Shown here: one piece after another, positions 34,031 through 44,390 of the stretch
Layout of the letters: the number at the start of each line of letters is the position of its first letter
Position numbering within the stretch: the stretch's first letter is position 1
Assembly: GCA_022036555.1 (NCBI GenBank)
Contig: CM039129.1
Span: 41,629,827 to 41,693,826, forward strand
Length of the DNA stretch: 64,000 nt
Source of the DNA: Microstegium vimineum
Taxonomy: Eukaryota; Streptophyta; Magnoliopsida; Poales; Poaceae
Direction of reading: 5' to 3'
The notes under the pieces: generated by a model
What the model saw: only the letters and a program-made list of their open reading frames with translations
What the model was told of the DNA's origin: nothing
Databases searched by the model: none
Position numbers and translations under genes: made by a program

Positions 34031-34290
34031 ACGAGCTCGACCGAGCTCGTCTTTTTCCGAAACATCAGACATCGTGACACTCTTGTCGTCTGCCGCCATC
34101 CCCTGACGTTGCACGCCTTTAGCATCTAGGCGTACGCCGACAGTGTGTTTGTCTGCCGCTGTATCTGCACCGTCAAATCTTCAGCGCGACCCAGTAGCCT
34201 CCTCTTGTATCACGCTTGATGTTGTCCGGGTACCCAGACAAGTCAGTAAAGAGCTCGTAGGTTCCAGCCTTAGATCCTTTCAGCTAGTAG
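34031..34290 (-). pseudogene. SSL C-terminal remnant
   Basis: The plus strand shows GACACTCTTGTCGTCTGCCG, AGCATCTAGGCGTACGCCGA and GATGTTGTCCGGGTACCCAG, the reverse complement of SSL codons for the DKSV, RLDAKG and LPGYPDNI regions. The rest of the gene is absent; homology ends where duplicated block C begins. Confidence 0.8.
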
Positions 34291-35560
34291 CTCCTTACAA
34301 CATAACTATAACAGGTAACTCTATCTCTTATAAAATTTTGGATGGCACCCTAAGCATACTGGTAGAGTATATATATCAATCCTGTATGTTTATCTAGATT
34401 ATAAGCATGCAAACTATTAGTGCAAGTCATGTAAAATTGTCGGTGTATCATTTTGTTATCATGAGTGCACTCTAGAATCATCAGACGCCAATGGTTTGGA
34501 AGGCATGAGATGCTAGCCTTATGCCCTTTCATCCAAAACTAAACAGCCGGGGTGTGCTGCCATGATGTTCATCTAGTCAATGCTCATTGTGATCGTTGGG
34601 GTAGGGAAGACCATCCTTGTGACATTGTGACATTGCTGGCAACAAGTAAACGTCTCCCTGCCCCCTTCCATACTCACAAACACGTCCGTAATACAGAAAC
34701 TCGATGCAAGCATAACATGAAAGTAGGTCATTTGAAAACTCACTTGAAATCTGCAGTCAACGGTAGGGCTGTACTCATGGGGCACCGCTCTGCAAGGTAC
34801 ACGATAAGGTGATAGGGGGCTGCAACGCGAAAGATGTTTATAATGTGTGGTGTGACACAACCATCACCAAGAAGCCTGCAAGTGAAAGAAAGCAAGTATG
34901 CCATTTAGAGTACGGACTGGGTATGTGAAATTTTAGTACACTGCACGCCATCCATAGGTTGCGATTTCAAACAACTCATTCATCTATGAAATTGACATGG
35001 GCACAGGATGTACTTTTGCCTAGCAAAAGCACTATTGCCTAAAAATGCAAAACTAATCATTGTTTTTCCTAATGAAATTAATCAAAACATCTAATTTTAA
35101 AGAAATGGCATACCTATTAAGATGCACCTCAATTTCTTTAATCATGAGCAATCAAAAATCAAAATAAATTCTATATGAATAGCATACAAACCAGATAAGC
35201 TCCAATAGAAATAATTACATGTAATTCCTTCCTATAGAAAACAAAATCAGAAAGAAATAATGTTCTAAATCGAAAATATCAATATAAATCCCAGCCACAG
35301 CCACATGCATGTCAGCTTCAAGGTCTACTTTGAGTACTTTTCTAGCAGATCCAACATGGGGGTTTCTATGCAAGCACACACACACTTCAACAACAAAAAA
35401 TTAGGAAAAGTATAGTGCAGTGATATTGAAGTTTGATTATATCCAAACAGGCCTCATTCAGTAAATACTGAAATTAGATCACATCCACAAGGCTTTATTT
35501 GGTCTTATGCTGAACGACGACGTTAAGTTTCAGAAGTCCTTCAAAGGCCCGTTCAGCGAG
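34291..35560. repeat. SSL-associated duplicated block, copy C
   Basis: This is the longest copy of the block, collinear with A and B. It ends in a minus-strand stretch (35500-35590) encoding DNFFLAERAFEGLLKLN, which recurs in decayed form at 23490-23530. The encoded protein was not recognised. Confidence 0.75.
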
Positions 35561-35929
35561 AAAGAAATTATCCTTGGTGATGCAAAAATAGACCAAATTA
35601 ATGGAACGTACCAGGAAACTGAATTCATGTTGATGACTCATATACAGATGCAAGCTGCAATATATACTGGCACATGCATGGAAATCAACGGTAGAGAAAC
35701 CTGAAAACACAGACAAGTAGACAGATGCAAGTTTAATATTTACTATTTAGATTAAAGACGATGGCCACACCTTTCCTCACCCCGGTGCCATGGCTGGCTT
35801 TCGGTTTCTGCAGAGCTAGGCTTTTGGTAGGTGCATCAGGCAGTTGTTGCTACTATCGCAGTTCTCACAATATAGAATAGGATCAGGCCTTTAACTTTGC
35901 ATCATGGAACTGCAAATCTGCAAGAAGGA
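35561..35929. other. Unique spacer in duplicated region
   Basis: No gene or repeat recognised. It separates block C from the second copy of the 32870-33640 block. Confidence 0.4.
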
Positions 35930-36540
35930 TTAGACCTTCCACCTAGAAATCTAGAATGGGACACCTAGCATATTTACTAATCCATTAATCCAAAAATAGA
36001 TTCCAGACCATACCGAGCAGATCGATGCACCGGATTGAGAGGGATCGAGAATTGAAGTATCAACAAGATAAGAACTATATATGGCTGGAAAAGTGAGGGC
36101 GAATTAAGGAGACATCTCGATCGGTGATCATTCCAGCCGCTGGGTTCATAGCCGACGACGAGTATGTATGCATCTGCGCCTATGTATGCATCCCATGGTC
36201 CTTCACCTTGGTCGCTAGAAAGGCGGCGTGGAGGAAATTAATGAGTGGCAACGATGGCGAGGACCAAACGAGCAGGAGGACACACGAGTAAAGGCAACAC
36301 CATACCAAACGTCGGTGGTTCGACCCAGGCCGGTGACCGGTGACCGGTGACTGGTGAGTGGTGAAGCTATGGTAGGCCGGACGTGGATGCGTATGACCGG
36401 GGTTGGTTGGCGAAGGCGTACAACTGCCGGTTCGTGTCTTTGTGAGCGTGCTTGCCAACAAATGCTGAACTAACATGCATGGTTCCTTCCCGTATATGTG
36501 ATTTTAGCTAAAGATCTCAGCGTGTGTATTGTGCTCCCAA
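35930..36540. repeat. Second copy of the 32870-33640 block
   Basis: It starts at CTAGAATGGGACACCTAGCA and keeps CACCTTGGTCGCTAGAAAGG. It lacks the CACTA MITE of the other copy and carries extra GTGACCGGTGACCGG-type short repeats at 36340-36360. Confidence 0.8.
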
Positions 36541-36544
36541 CGAC

Positions 36545-36834
36545 ACGTACTCCTCATGTGCGACCATGAGGCGATCTGGTCTCGAGCCCTATATAAACAC
36601 TAAACCATATCAGATTCCCATAAATAAGTTTGAACCAAATGAGTTTATTTACAATTTAAAACCAATTCACATGTATATAAATCTCCTTACTAAAATATAA
36701 TAACACTAAATCCTAGCCCACAATAACTTGTAAAGTTTTAAAAAACCTTACTAAACTAAAACTATCCAATCAAAACAAGCTCTTGTCAATAATGGGATAT
36801 CTAATCTAACAAACTCTAATCAACAACGGGACAT
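36545..36834. other. Conserved SSL 3' flank
   Basis: It matches 33730-34030 and 12590-12850 and lies just downstream of the SSL pseudogene at 36835-37445 on the minus strand. Confidence 0.6.
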
Positions 36835-37445
36835 AGTCGAGCTCGACCGAGCCTAACCAGAGTTTGTCGTCTTTCTCCACAACATCAGATAGTGTGACAC
36901 TATTGTCGTCCGCCACCATCTCCTCACGCTGCACACCTCTAGCATCAAGGCATACACCGACAATTCCACAACATGACATGGCCCTGTGTGCGCCACCATG
37001 ACGTGTGTCCGGTCACCGGTCAACGCTCATCGCGACGCCATTGGGATATGGTAGAGCATCCTTGAGCACCATCATGTTCTTGGCCCTTGCGTTGTACTTC
37101 ATCAGACGACCGGAGGCTTCACGGTTTAGCATGATCTGTGTGTTATGCTAACGTGTGTACAATGTACTGCTATCAGTGAAGTACACGTCCCTGATGCAGT
37201 AGTCGACGTCAACACCATTTACAAATTTGAACGTCTCGCCATCGGCCTTGGCTGCCACCGCCTTGGCTTCACCGCCTGCTGGACCAACTCTCAGGAGACT
37301 GTGGTAGGCATCAGAGATGTACAAGTCGCCAGTCTTGATGTTGAACTGGAGTCCTAAGGGACAGCCGTAGACATCATCGTTGTCACCCGGGCGCGCCAAG
37401 GATGCTTTACAGGATCGTTTGTGGGCAAAGCTGTTGCGCTAAGGT
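36835..37445 (-). pseudogene. SSL pseudogene, partial
   Basis: An 83-codon frame gives DVYGCPLGLQFNIKTGDLYI, SDAYHSLLRVGPAGGEAKAV, and FKFVNGVDVDYCIRDVYFTD, the middle blades of the propeller. Weaker SSL homology runs downstream to 36835, with CCGGTCAACGCTCATCGCGA (the NGV.LS.DRT region) and an internal deletion that joins it to LDAKG codons. The N-terminal exon is absent. Confidence 0.87.
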
Positions 37446-37479
37446 CGTTCAGTCATGGGCATTGCCAACACCGTTGGGT

Positions 37480-38960
37480 AGCATACACCGACAATGTGTC
37501 ACTGCAACCTCCATAATTATGCTCTATGCTCTTGTCAATTTGGTTTCCTCTAATATTTCAGAGCTTCCTAGTTTCCTTGCCTTCATAATAGGATACTCTA
37601 TCTCTTATAATATTTTGGATGGCATCCTAAGCATAATGGTAGGAGTATATATAGTAATCTTGTATGTGTAATCATGTAAAATGTTAGAACAAGTCATGTG
37701 AAATTGTTGATGTATCATTATGTTATCATGAGTGCACTCTAGAATCATTAGTCTTGGATCTCATCCAAAACTAAACAGTTGGCACAGTCGGTGTGCATTC
37801 ATCTAGTCGGTGCTCATCATGACACATTGTTGGAGTAGGAAAGACCATCCTTCAGTACTTTCATGCACTTTGTATGCTTGTCTCTTACCTCATTAGCCAT
37901 CGGAGGCGTTGGGGTTTGTCAGGATTTGCATGTTGTGTCACTAAATGTATGACATGCTACTATTATCTATGAAGTAGATGTTGACGATGGGCTAGCGAAA
38001 GACCGGTTATTGAAACCCACTTCTCTAACGACCCACATAGAGATAGTTGTAACCAAAGCCACATAGAGATAGTCGTGTACATCAGTATGCATCCTCGTAG
38101 GAAAGAGCAGAGCCAAAGCACCAGTATAATACAGTAGTATGCATCATACAAAAAGGCTACGCCTATCGGATCAGGATCAGGTTTTTAGGTCGACGACGTA
38201 CGCATGGCATATTGATCTACATGCCTCTCTAAACCTGTATATCAACTCTTGTATGTATGTATATATAGAAATGGATCGGTGTGGCTATTTCGTCCTCTGA
38301 ATTATGCTGCTTTTGGCTCACGGTGGTGGCGCTCTGGAGCCTTGGCATCAGTATCAGTAGTGGCCGTGATGACCATAGCTTTCGTGACATGCAGCAGCCT
38401 GCCTGCGTCTGCGTGTGTGTACCAAACGAAACGACGACGGCCAAGTGTGGCGCGCAGTGCCTAGCTTTGCCAGGCAGTGGTCATCGTCGCACCGGCAGGC
38501 GGCACCACCGACAAGTGGGACTTTCTTTGGGAGGACCTTCCGTCACTCCGCGGACCGTTGTGGTGCAGGCGTGCAACAGCGGCAGCCAGCAGCGGGCGGA
38601 GGAGAAGATGCGACGGCGGCGGCGAGTTCGTCGTTAGGGTTGGGGCAGATGAAGTGAGCAGAGGAGAGAGTGAGTTGTGGGCCATGTCATATCCTTTTCT
38701 CACCTGCACAACATCCTACGTAGAGGTCATTGCCCCATGGCGGGTCAAAACCACCCCGAACCTGTGCAAACCGGGCCAGGGACCTTTATTGGATGGTTTT
38801 GCAAGTTTGAGTGTTTGGACCAGACGGTTTTAGAGTTGGGGGCAAAAATTAGACCAACATGATAGTTGAGGGTCCAAAAATGGACTTGGTCATTTATTTT
38901 ATAGTGTTTGTGTTATTAGTCAAGCTTATTACGGGGAAGTAATATGAAAAGTGTTGGATA
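37480..38960. other. Partial duplicated block D and unidentified GC-rich spacer
   Basis: 37500-37800 is a shortened copy of the SSL-associated block. 38280-38700 is GC-rich with overlapping open frames on both strands and no recognised motif. The remainder is AT-rich. Confidence 0.45.
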
Positions 38961-38977
38961 AAATAGCACACTACATA

Positions 38978-39236
38978 CTCCCTCTGCCTAAAAAAAGAGG
39001 CATTCTTGTTTCCCAAAAAGTTAATAATTTTTAACTTTAACTAACTATATTTAACAAAATATTAATATTTATGGTATATAATTAGTATCATTAGGTAGAT
39101 CTTTGAATATACTTGCATAATAAACTTATTTGGAGATATAAATGTTACATATTTTTTATAAATCTAGTCAAAGTTGAGAAAGTTTGACCAGCCCGATTTC
39201 CAAAGCGACTCTATTTTTAGGTTAGGATAGAGGGAG
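38978..39236. mobile_element. Stowaway MITE
   Basis: The termini are CTCCCTCTGCCTAAAAA and TTAGGATAGAGGGAG, with TA target duplications at 38976-38977 and 39237-39238. The sister duplicate at about 44095 reads CACACTACGTACAGCATATG without the element, an empty site with a single TA. Confidence 0.92.
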
Positions 39237-40480
39237 TACAACATATGAATATGACAAGAATATTACAAACCACAAAAATGAAATATGTGGATGACTAGTG
39301 TATTAATAATGACAAACCGTCCATCTGCTGTAGAAACACAAGTAAACAAGAAAGGGCATCTAGAGGACAACGATGCAACTATGCAAGCAAGAAACCATAA
39401 TTGTACTCGAACTCTGTTAACTATAAGGCCTATATGGCTTGCTTTGCTGCTATTCACAATGTTAGACCACGACGACGACGGCTCAATTAGATACAGTACA
39501 ACGGCGGAGGGAGCCGGCCGGCGACCTCACTTGTCGGAGATCGGCGGGCCACCGTAGTGGACGCTACAATCTTGACCTCTCTCGATCGGCATGTCGATCT
39601 CCTTCAGCCAAACTAGTAGTGCAATTAATTATCTACTGCAGTTCATTAGTCTAATGACTTTGGGGCGAAGCTAGATCACTTTATTTTATACAGTACAGGA
39701 CAGGAGTCTCCAACTGGGGGGTACATGGGTGGCAAACTGTGTGCTTAAACCGCTACATACGCTAATCACGTGCCCGTTGTTTGCACCTGCAGGTTTGCAA
39801 GATGGACGACAGTACCTGAATTCTTAAAAAAAAAAAGCCACCTGCTGCTGGCAGGGTGTTGTTATTTACTAGTAACTAACAGAGACGTTTCCGTATCCAG
39901 TGGGCTGCTCCTATGCAAAACAACTGTTTTGGCAAACTCCCAATTAAGTATGCGTCGTCAATTGCAAGTCATATGCCTAAACCGTCCATAGTTTTGTGGC
40001 AAACAAATACAGGATATCTTGCATGTTGGCAAATAAAATAAACCACTGAACCCACCAACTCAGACTCATTTCGAATCTACTACAATATAGTAGCTATTAG
40101 TTGAACCCGCTGACAGCACTATGGTATTGGTATGGTACATGAGAGCAATTAAGCAGTGTGATCGAATGCAGGATTTATTCGTTTTGATGGTTTCTGAAGA
40201 AGGTAAAAAAAAATGTGGTTACTTACTCGGATGGTGTAGTGTGTATGGTATATCAGCGTAGTAGGTGTAGTCCCTGTCCTCCTCGATCTATGGAGTACGG
40301 AGGGCGAAGAATGTCGAGGATTGCACAAGGCGCACGCAATGGCGGTGAACCGGTGCATGCATGTTCCCTCCCGTACGTCGTCGGGTACAGGACCGAGGTG
40401 TCACAAGGCCTAGTGAAAACAACGTCCACCACCAGTTTTGCCAGTCTCATTGCATGCGGATCGAGCACAAAATCTTGTCA

Positions 40481-41513
40481 GAGCAACTCCAACCCAAATC
40501 CACACTTGATCTCCTACTCTAAATTTTAGAAATTTGGACAAAATTTCAACTCCAATAAAACCCCTACCTGAGCCTCCATTTCACATGTCCCCTCAAATTC
40601 CTCCCGCGCGTGACCTCGCCGCAGCCGTCGGCCGCCGAAGCCATAGCCCCTCCTGCGCCGCGCCGTCCACGTTTATGCTCTTCGTCGGCCACCACTGCCT
40701 CGAGCTCCTAGTTACCGCGGGCATTTGGGTCTGCTGCCATCCCGCCACCGACGCTGTCCTACTCCGCAGTGACCCCCTCCGTGTTCTCTCCTCGCCGCCG
40801 CTCTCTTTGCACTCACCAGGGCCAGCGCGCTGCTCCGCTGGATGCCTGTGCACAACGCCATACCATACACGGTGCTGCTAAATGGTCTCGTCGACGCCAG
40901 CCGTGTTGCTAAGGCTCGCAAGCTATTCGATGAAATGCCTAAGAGGAGTGTGTGGTGTCGTGGACTGGGATGCTAGTTGGGTATATACATGATGTCCGTG
41001 TAGAGGATCGGATGCTGAGGAGCTGCTTAATGCAATGCTAGACCAATTGTCGGCCGCCTGCAATGCGATGATAATTGGGGTTTGGGCAGCGACGGATGGT
41101 GCAGTACATGCATCCTCACGGCATGTGCAGTACATGTTGTTCTTGATTTTGGGAGCGAGTTGCAGGGTGCAGTAATGATGTTCTTCCTTGATATGGACAT
41201 CTTTGGTGTAGCAGCTTCCATGTGTACTCACAATGTTGTTTGACAAGCTGCCGACAAGGAGTTGGTGTTTCAATTATTGGCTTTGGAAGTCCCCATGCTT
41301 GGTTACTTTTAGTTCGGCAAGCAATCATGTGCGCTCGGCAACGGACTTGAAGTCCGCCGTCGATGGAAGACAAGGACGGCAGGGGAGGAGGGCGCCGACG
41401 TGATAGGGTGTTGGGCTGGAATTCAAGCTAATTTTGGGTCCCTATTTTTTTAGCCCAGCATGCAAATGAGGCCCTTATTTTTTTTAATTTGCATGCTGGG
41501 CTGGAGTTGCTCT
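40481..41513. mobile_element. PIF/Harbinger-like element carrying a PPR gene fragment
   Basis: The ends are GAGCAACTCCAACCC and GGCTGGAGTTGCTC, in inverted orientation, flanked by TCA and TTA (a TWA-type 3-bp target duplication with one change). The intact PCO duplicate shows the empty site (AAAATCTTAGCATCTGC at about 45700). The interior is GC-rich and contains part of a pentatricopeptide-repeat gene, so this is a Pack-type element. No transposase was found. Confidence 0.82.
40660..41290 (+). pseudogene. PPR-protein gene fragment captured in transposon
   Basis: The plus strand reads ALLRWMPVHNAIPYTVLLNG, LVDASRVAKARKLFDEMPKR, then after a small frame break SWTGMLVGYIH. This is the N-terminal part of a plant PPR protein, with the typical YTVLLNGL...A.KLFDEMP.R..VSWT repeat pattern. 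Later sequence (41060-41290) is consistent with more repeats but has several frame breaks. It is a captured, non-functional copy; the parent gene lies elsewhere. Confidence 0.75.
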
Positions 41514-41685
41514 TAGCCTGCATCATCTGCTGCTACAGTTACGACAGAGAGTGAATGGCAGAAAACACTGATGACAATATAGTGAGGACTGACTGATCAA
41601 GGAGGAGTAGCTTATTACATTGACCATCGGAGGAGGAAGACGACAAAGAACGTACAGGTGCGGCTCATAGAAGGATCAGGTTCGT

Positions 41686-41855
41686 CAAGGGGACCATTGG
41701 TTGGGGGTTTCCACCCAGGGTTCAAATCCTGGATGCGACACTTTATTCTGGATTTATTTATTCTAGAATTTTCCGGTGCTACGCATTAAGTTGTAGGTGA
41801 TGTTCCCGTAGACAGCGAAGCGCCTGTGATGACTTCGTGAACTTCAAGATTTGCA
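41686..41855 (+). mobile_element. SINE-like element with tRNA-type B box
   Basis: GGTTCAAATCC at about 41730 is a good RNA polymerase III B box. It is followed by ACACTTTATTCTGGATTTAT and GACAGCGAAGCGCCTGTGATG, phrases I recognise from an abundant grass SINE-type repeat. The 5' part with the A box is short or lost, and no clear target duplication was found. Confidence 0.6.
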
Positions 41856-42199
41856 GTCTGCAGCACGCGCCGCCTCTTGGCCGGCCTCCCGCTCGCCTGC
41901 AGTACCCCCACGCCCGTCACCTTCATCGACCAACCAGACAGCTAGTCGGGAACCATGGCAGCCATTAAAAACCGACGGCGGGAGTCCGAGGGGTGGTGCC
42001 GTGGTGGCAGGAGGAAGTTTCGTTTCGTTAGAGCATGCATCCGGTGTGGCTGACACGTGGGCCCATACTTCCTGGAGCGGTTTCGTCTCCTGCCGGGGTC
42101 GTCCAGCCCGTTTGTTGTTGCGTCACCAACGGCCGGCCGAGCGCTTTCCTTTTCCTTCACACCCCGTACGTGGGGGCCGCGTGACGTCATATCGGGCCT

Positions 42200-44009
42200 C
42201 GAGTGGTACTATAGGTACTGGTGCCAGCCAAATCGTGCTGCAGCTGGATTCTCCAAAACTTGCATATATAATTTAATTCACCGTTGGCAACTTGGCATTC
42301 GATAGATATAAGACTAGCTTGCTCGCATGCATCATCGTACCACCAGTCTCCATCGGTATGTACGTGTATGTATCAAACAGTGGACTACACGGATGTGATA
42401 TTTTCTAAGGTCGGTCGGTCGGTCGGAAAGACATTTTTGATGTGGTGGTGGTGGTGGATCGAGATGTAGATGGCGATGTGTTGATTTTTGTTGTTGTTGT
42501 AGTTGTTGGTGGTTATTGGGTGCAGGCCGCGTTCCTTAATACTCCTACAATCTTAATGAAGCCTCAAAGCTAAGTAGTAAGACCTTGTTTGGTTCTCACC
42601 TTCTAAACTTTAGTGGACTAGAATATTTTAGTCATCTTTTAGTACCTCGATCTTGAATGACTAATATAACTAAAGTATTTTTGTCGCTTTTTAGTCAGTT
42701 TGTTTTAGCATAAGTAGTACAAGTATACTTGCCAAACAAACAGCGGGGCACTTGAATTGGCACACGTACTAGTTCCCGTGCACCCGTACCCGCGCGCTTT
42801 CCAGCCAACGGACTCATGACACTCTCTTCGTCTTGTGCTGAAACGGATCGGAGACGTGAGTTCATCCTCATCCCGACACATACAGGCACACTGTTACCAT
42901 CTTTATTTACTACGATAGATATTTCAACAACTAACAGCAAGTCGGCTAATTATTGACTAATTCAATAGTGTTCTATATATGAGGTGATATTTCAACAACT
43001 AACAACTAACTGACTGATTCAATAGTGAACTTTCATATGTCCTGCGTACTCACTGATAAGTGAATCCAAATTTGTTAGGCGAGGGTTGAGGTTGTGGCAA
43101 AAACTTCTTTCTGAATATCCCTAAACTTCTTTCTGAATATCCCTTCTTTCTTTTATCCTGTCTAGGTAGTATTTGTAGATTCATACATGTATTCTAAATT
43201 TGGTTTACACTCTAACAAACATGTCTTGATATTATGTAGGCAAAGATTACACAACTCTTCACTTCTTCCAGTGTCTCAGACATCCAATTTGACCCCTTCG
43301 GTGTTCTACTATCATTTTTGTAGTAAATTGTCGCCGAGTTCTAGAACAGAAAAATAAGGCCCACTTTTAAGGCCATCTCACATGATTTATGGAGTTGCAG
43401 TTTGGTTCTATTACTCATAGGATTTGCTTGATAAAGAAAATTTTCTCCATGACAACAAAATAAAGAAATTTGACACAAAGATGCTACAAAATAATACGTG
43501 ATACCTGCTGATTTAGACCCTTTGAGAGTTCGATGCATGCCATTAGGGGAAAAAAGTGTCTATTGTATCATCCTTGCTATGCTCTCCTTACAATTTAAAT
43601 TAAATGACTACATTGAGTCTATGGGAACCTCTTTCTCTGTTATGAAGATTTGTGTTAACCACATCCATGCTCATATTCATTGACTGATTTCATGGATTAT
43701 AAAGTGCCTTCAAACTCTTTTTTTCATCATGTGTTGATTTGTTGCCGGTGCTTATTTGTTTCTCTTGCTTACTTTGTGACCATTGCAGATACATATGAGC
43801 CAGCACATTACATGAGGAGACCGATCCACCCTGAAGTGGCGTGATTATAGATTTTTCCAATCAAACACTTTGAATTCAATATGACATTTGTGTAGGAAGA
43901 CATGATTATATATGTTCTGCTACTTTGAATTGAATACGACATTTGTTTAGGAAGACATCATTATATGGTCAGCTATCTTTTTTTAGATCTTTGCATATTT
44001 GCTCTGTTT
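42200..44009. other. Spacer between PCO duplicates
   Basis: It contains a probable MITE at 42583-42748, and a roughly 60-bp direct repeat (ATTTCAACAACTAACA...CAATAGTG) at 42918-43025. No gene was recognised. Part may belong to a Helitron that ends at 44047. Confidence 0.5.
42583..42748. mobile_element. Probable MITE
   Basis: The left end CCTTGTTTGGTTCTC pairs with the right end TGCCAAACAAACAGCGG. The internal TTTTAGTCATCTTTTAGT and AACTAAAGTATTTTTGTC resemble inverted halves of a common grass MITE. A target duplication is not clear. Confidence 0.5.
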
Positions 44010-44047
44010 TGCCCTGTACCCGCAGCGCAGCGCGGGGAACCATCTAG
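44010..44047 (+). mobile_element. Candidate Helitron 3' terminus
   Basis: CCCGCAGCGCAGCGCGGGG can form a GC-rich hairpin. It is followed a few bases later by CTAG at 44044-44047 and then T, the standard Helitron 3' signature (hairpin, CTRR, insertion before T). The matching 5' TC end was not located, so the element's extent is unknown. Confidence 0.5.
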
Positions 44048-44390
44048 TTACTATATATCCAGTGCATAGCAAAAGCTATACATCCCAAACAGCACACTAC
44101 GTACAGCATATGAATATGACAAGAATATAGCAAACGACAAAAACGAAATCTGTGGATGCCTAGTGTATATTAATTAAAGACAAAACGTCCTTCTGCAGTA
44201 GAAACACAAGTAACAAGAAAGGGCATCTAGAGACCAACGATCCAAGCAAGCAAGCATTGTACTCCAACTCTGTTAACTACAAGGCCTATGGCTTGCTGCT
44301 ATTCACAATCACAATGTTAGACCACGACGACGGCTCAATTAGATACAGTACAACGGCGGAGGGAGGGGAAGTGGCCACCGGCCAGCGATC

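Larger units (their letters stand above)
39525..42190 (-). pseudogene. Plant cysteine oxidase pseudogene (tandem duplicate)
   Basis: This is a diverged copy of the PCO gene at 44391-47012, in the same orientation. The last exon is recognisable at 39527-39603, exon 4 at about 40220-40450 (RLAKLVVDVVFTRPCDTSVL is still legible), the edge of exon 3 at about 41640-41682, part of exon 1 at 41880-41935 and the promoter at 42029-42075. Exon 2 and the iron-binding HNH part of exon 3 are gone, replaced by a SINE-like sequence. A PIF-like element has inserted upstream of exon 4. Exons 4 and 5 carry several 4-bp insertions that break the frame. No functional enzyme can be made. Confidence 0.88.

Noticed and set aside
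41686..41760. A complete tRNA gene around the GGTTCAAATCC motif
   Set aside because: Only a B-box-like 3' half is present; no acceptor stem or A box pairs with it, and the following sequence is typical of a grass SINE-type repeat.
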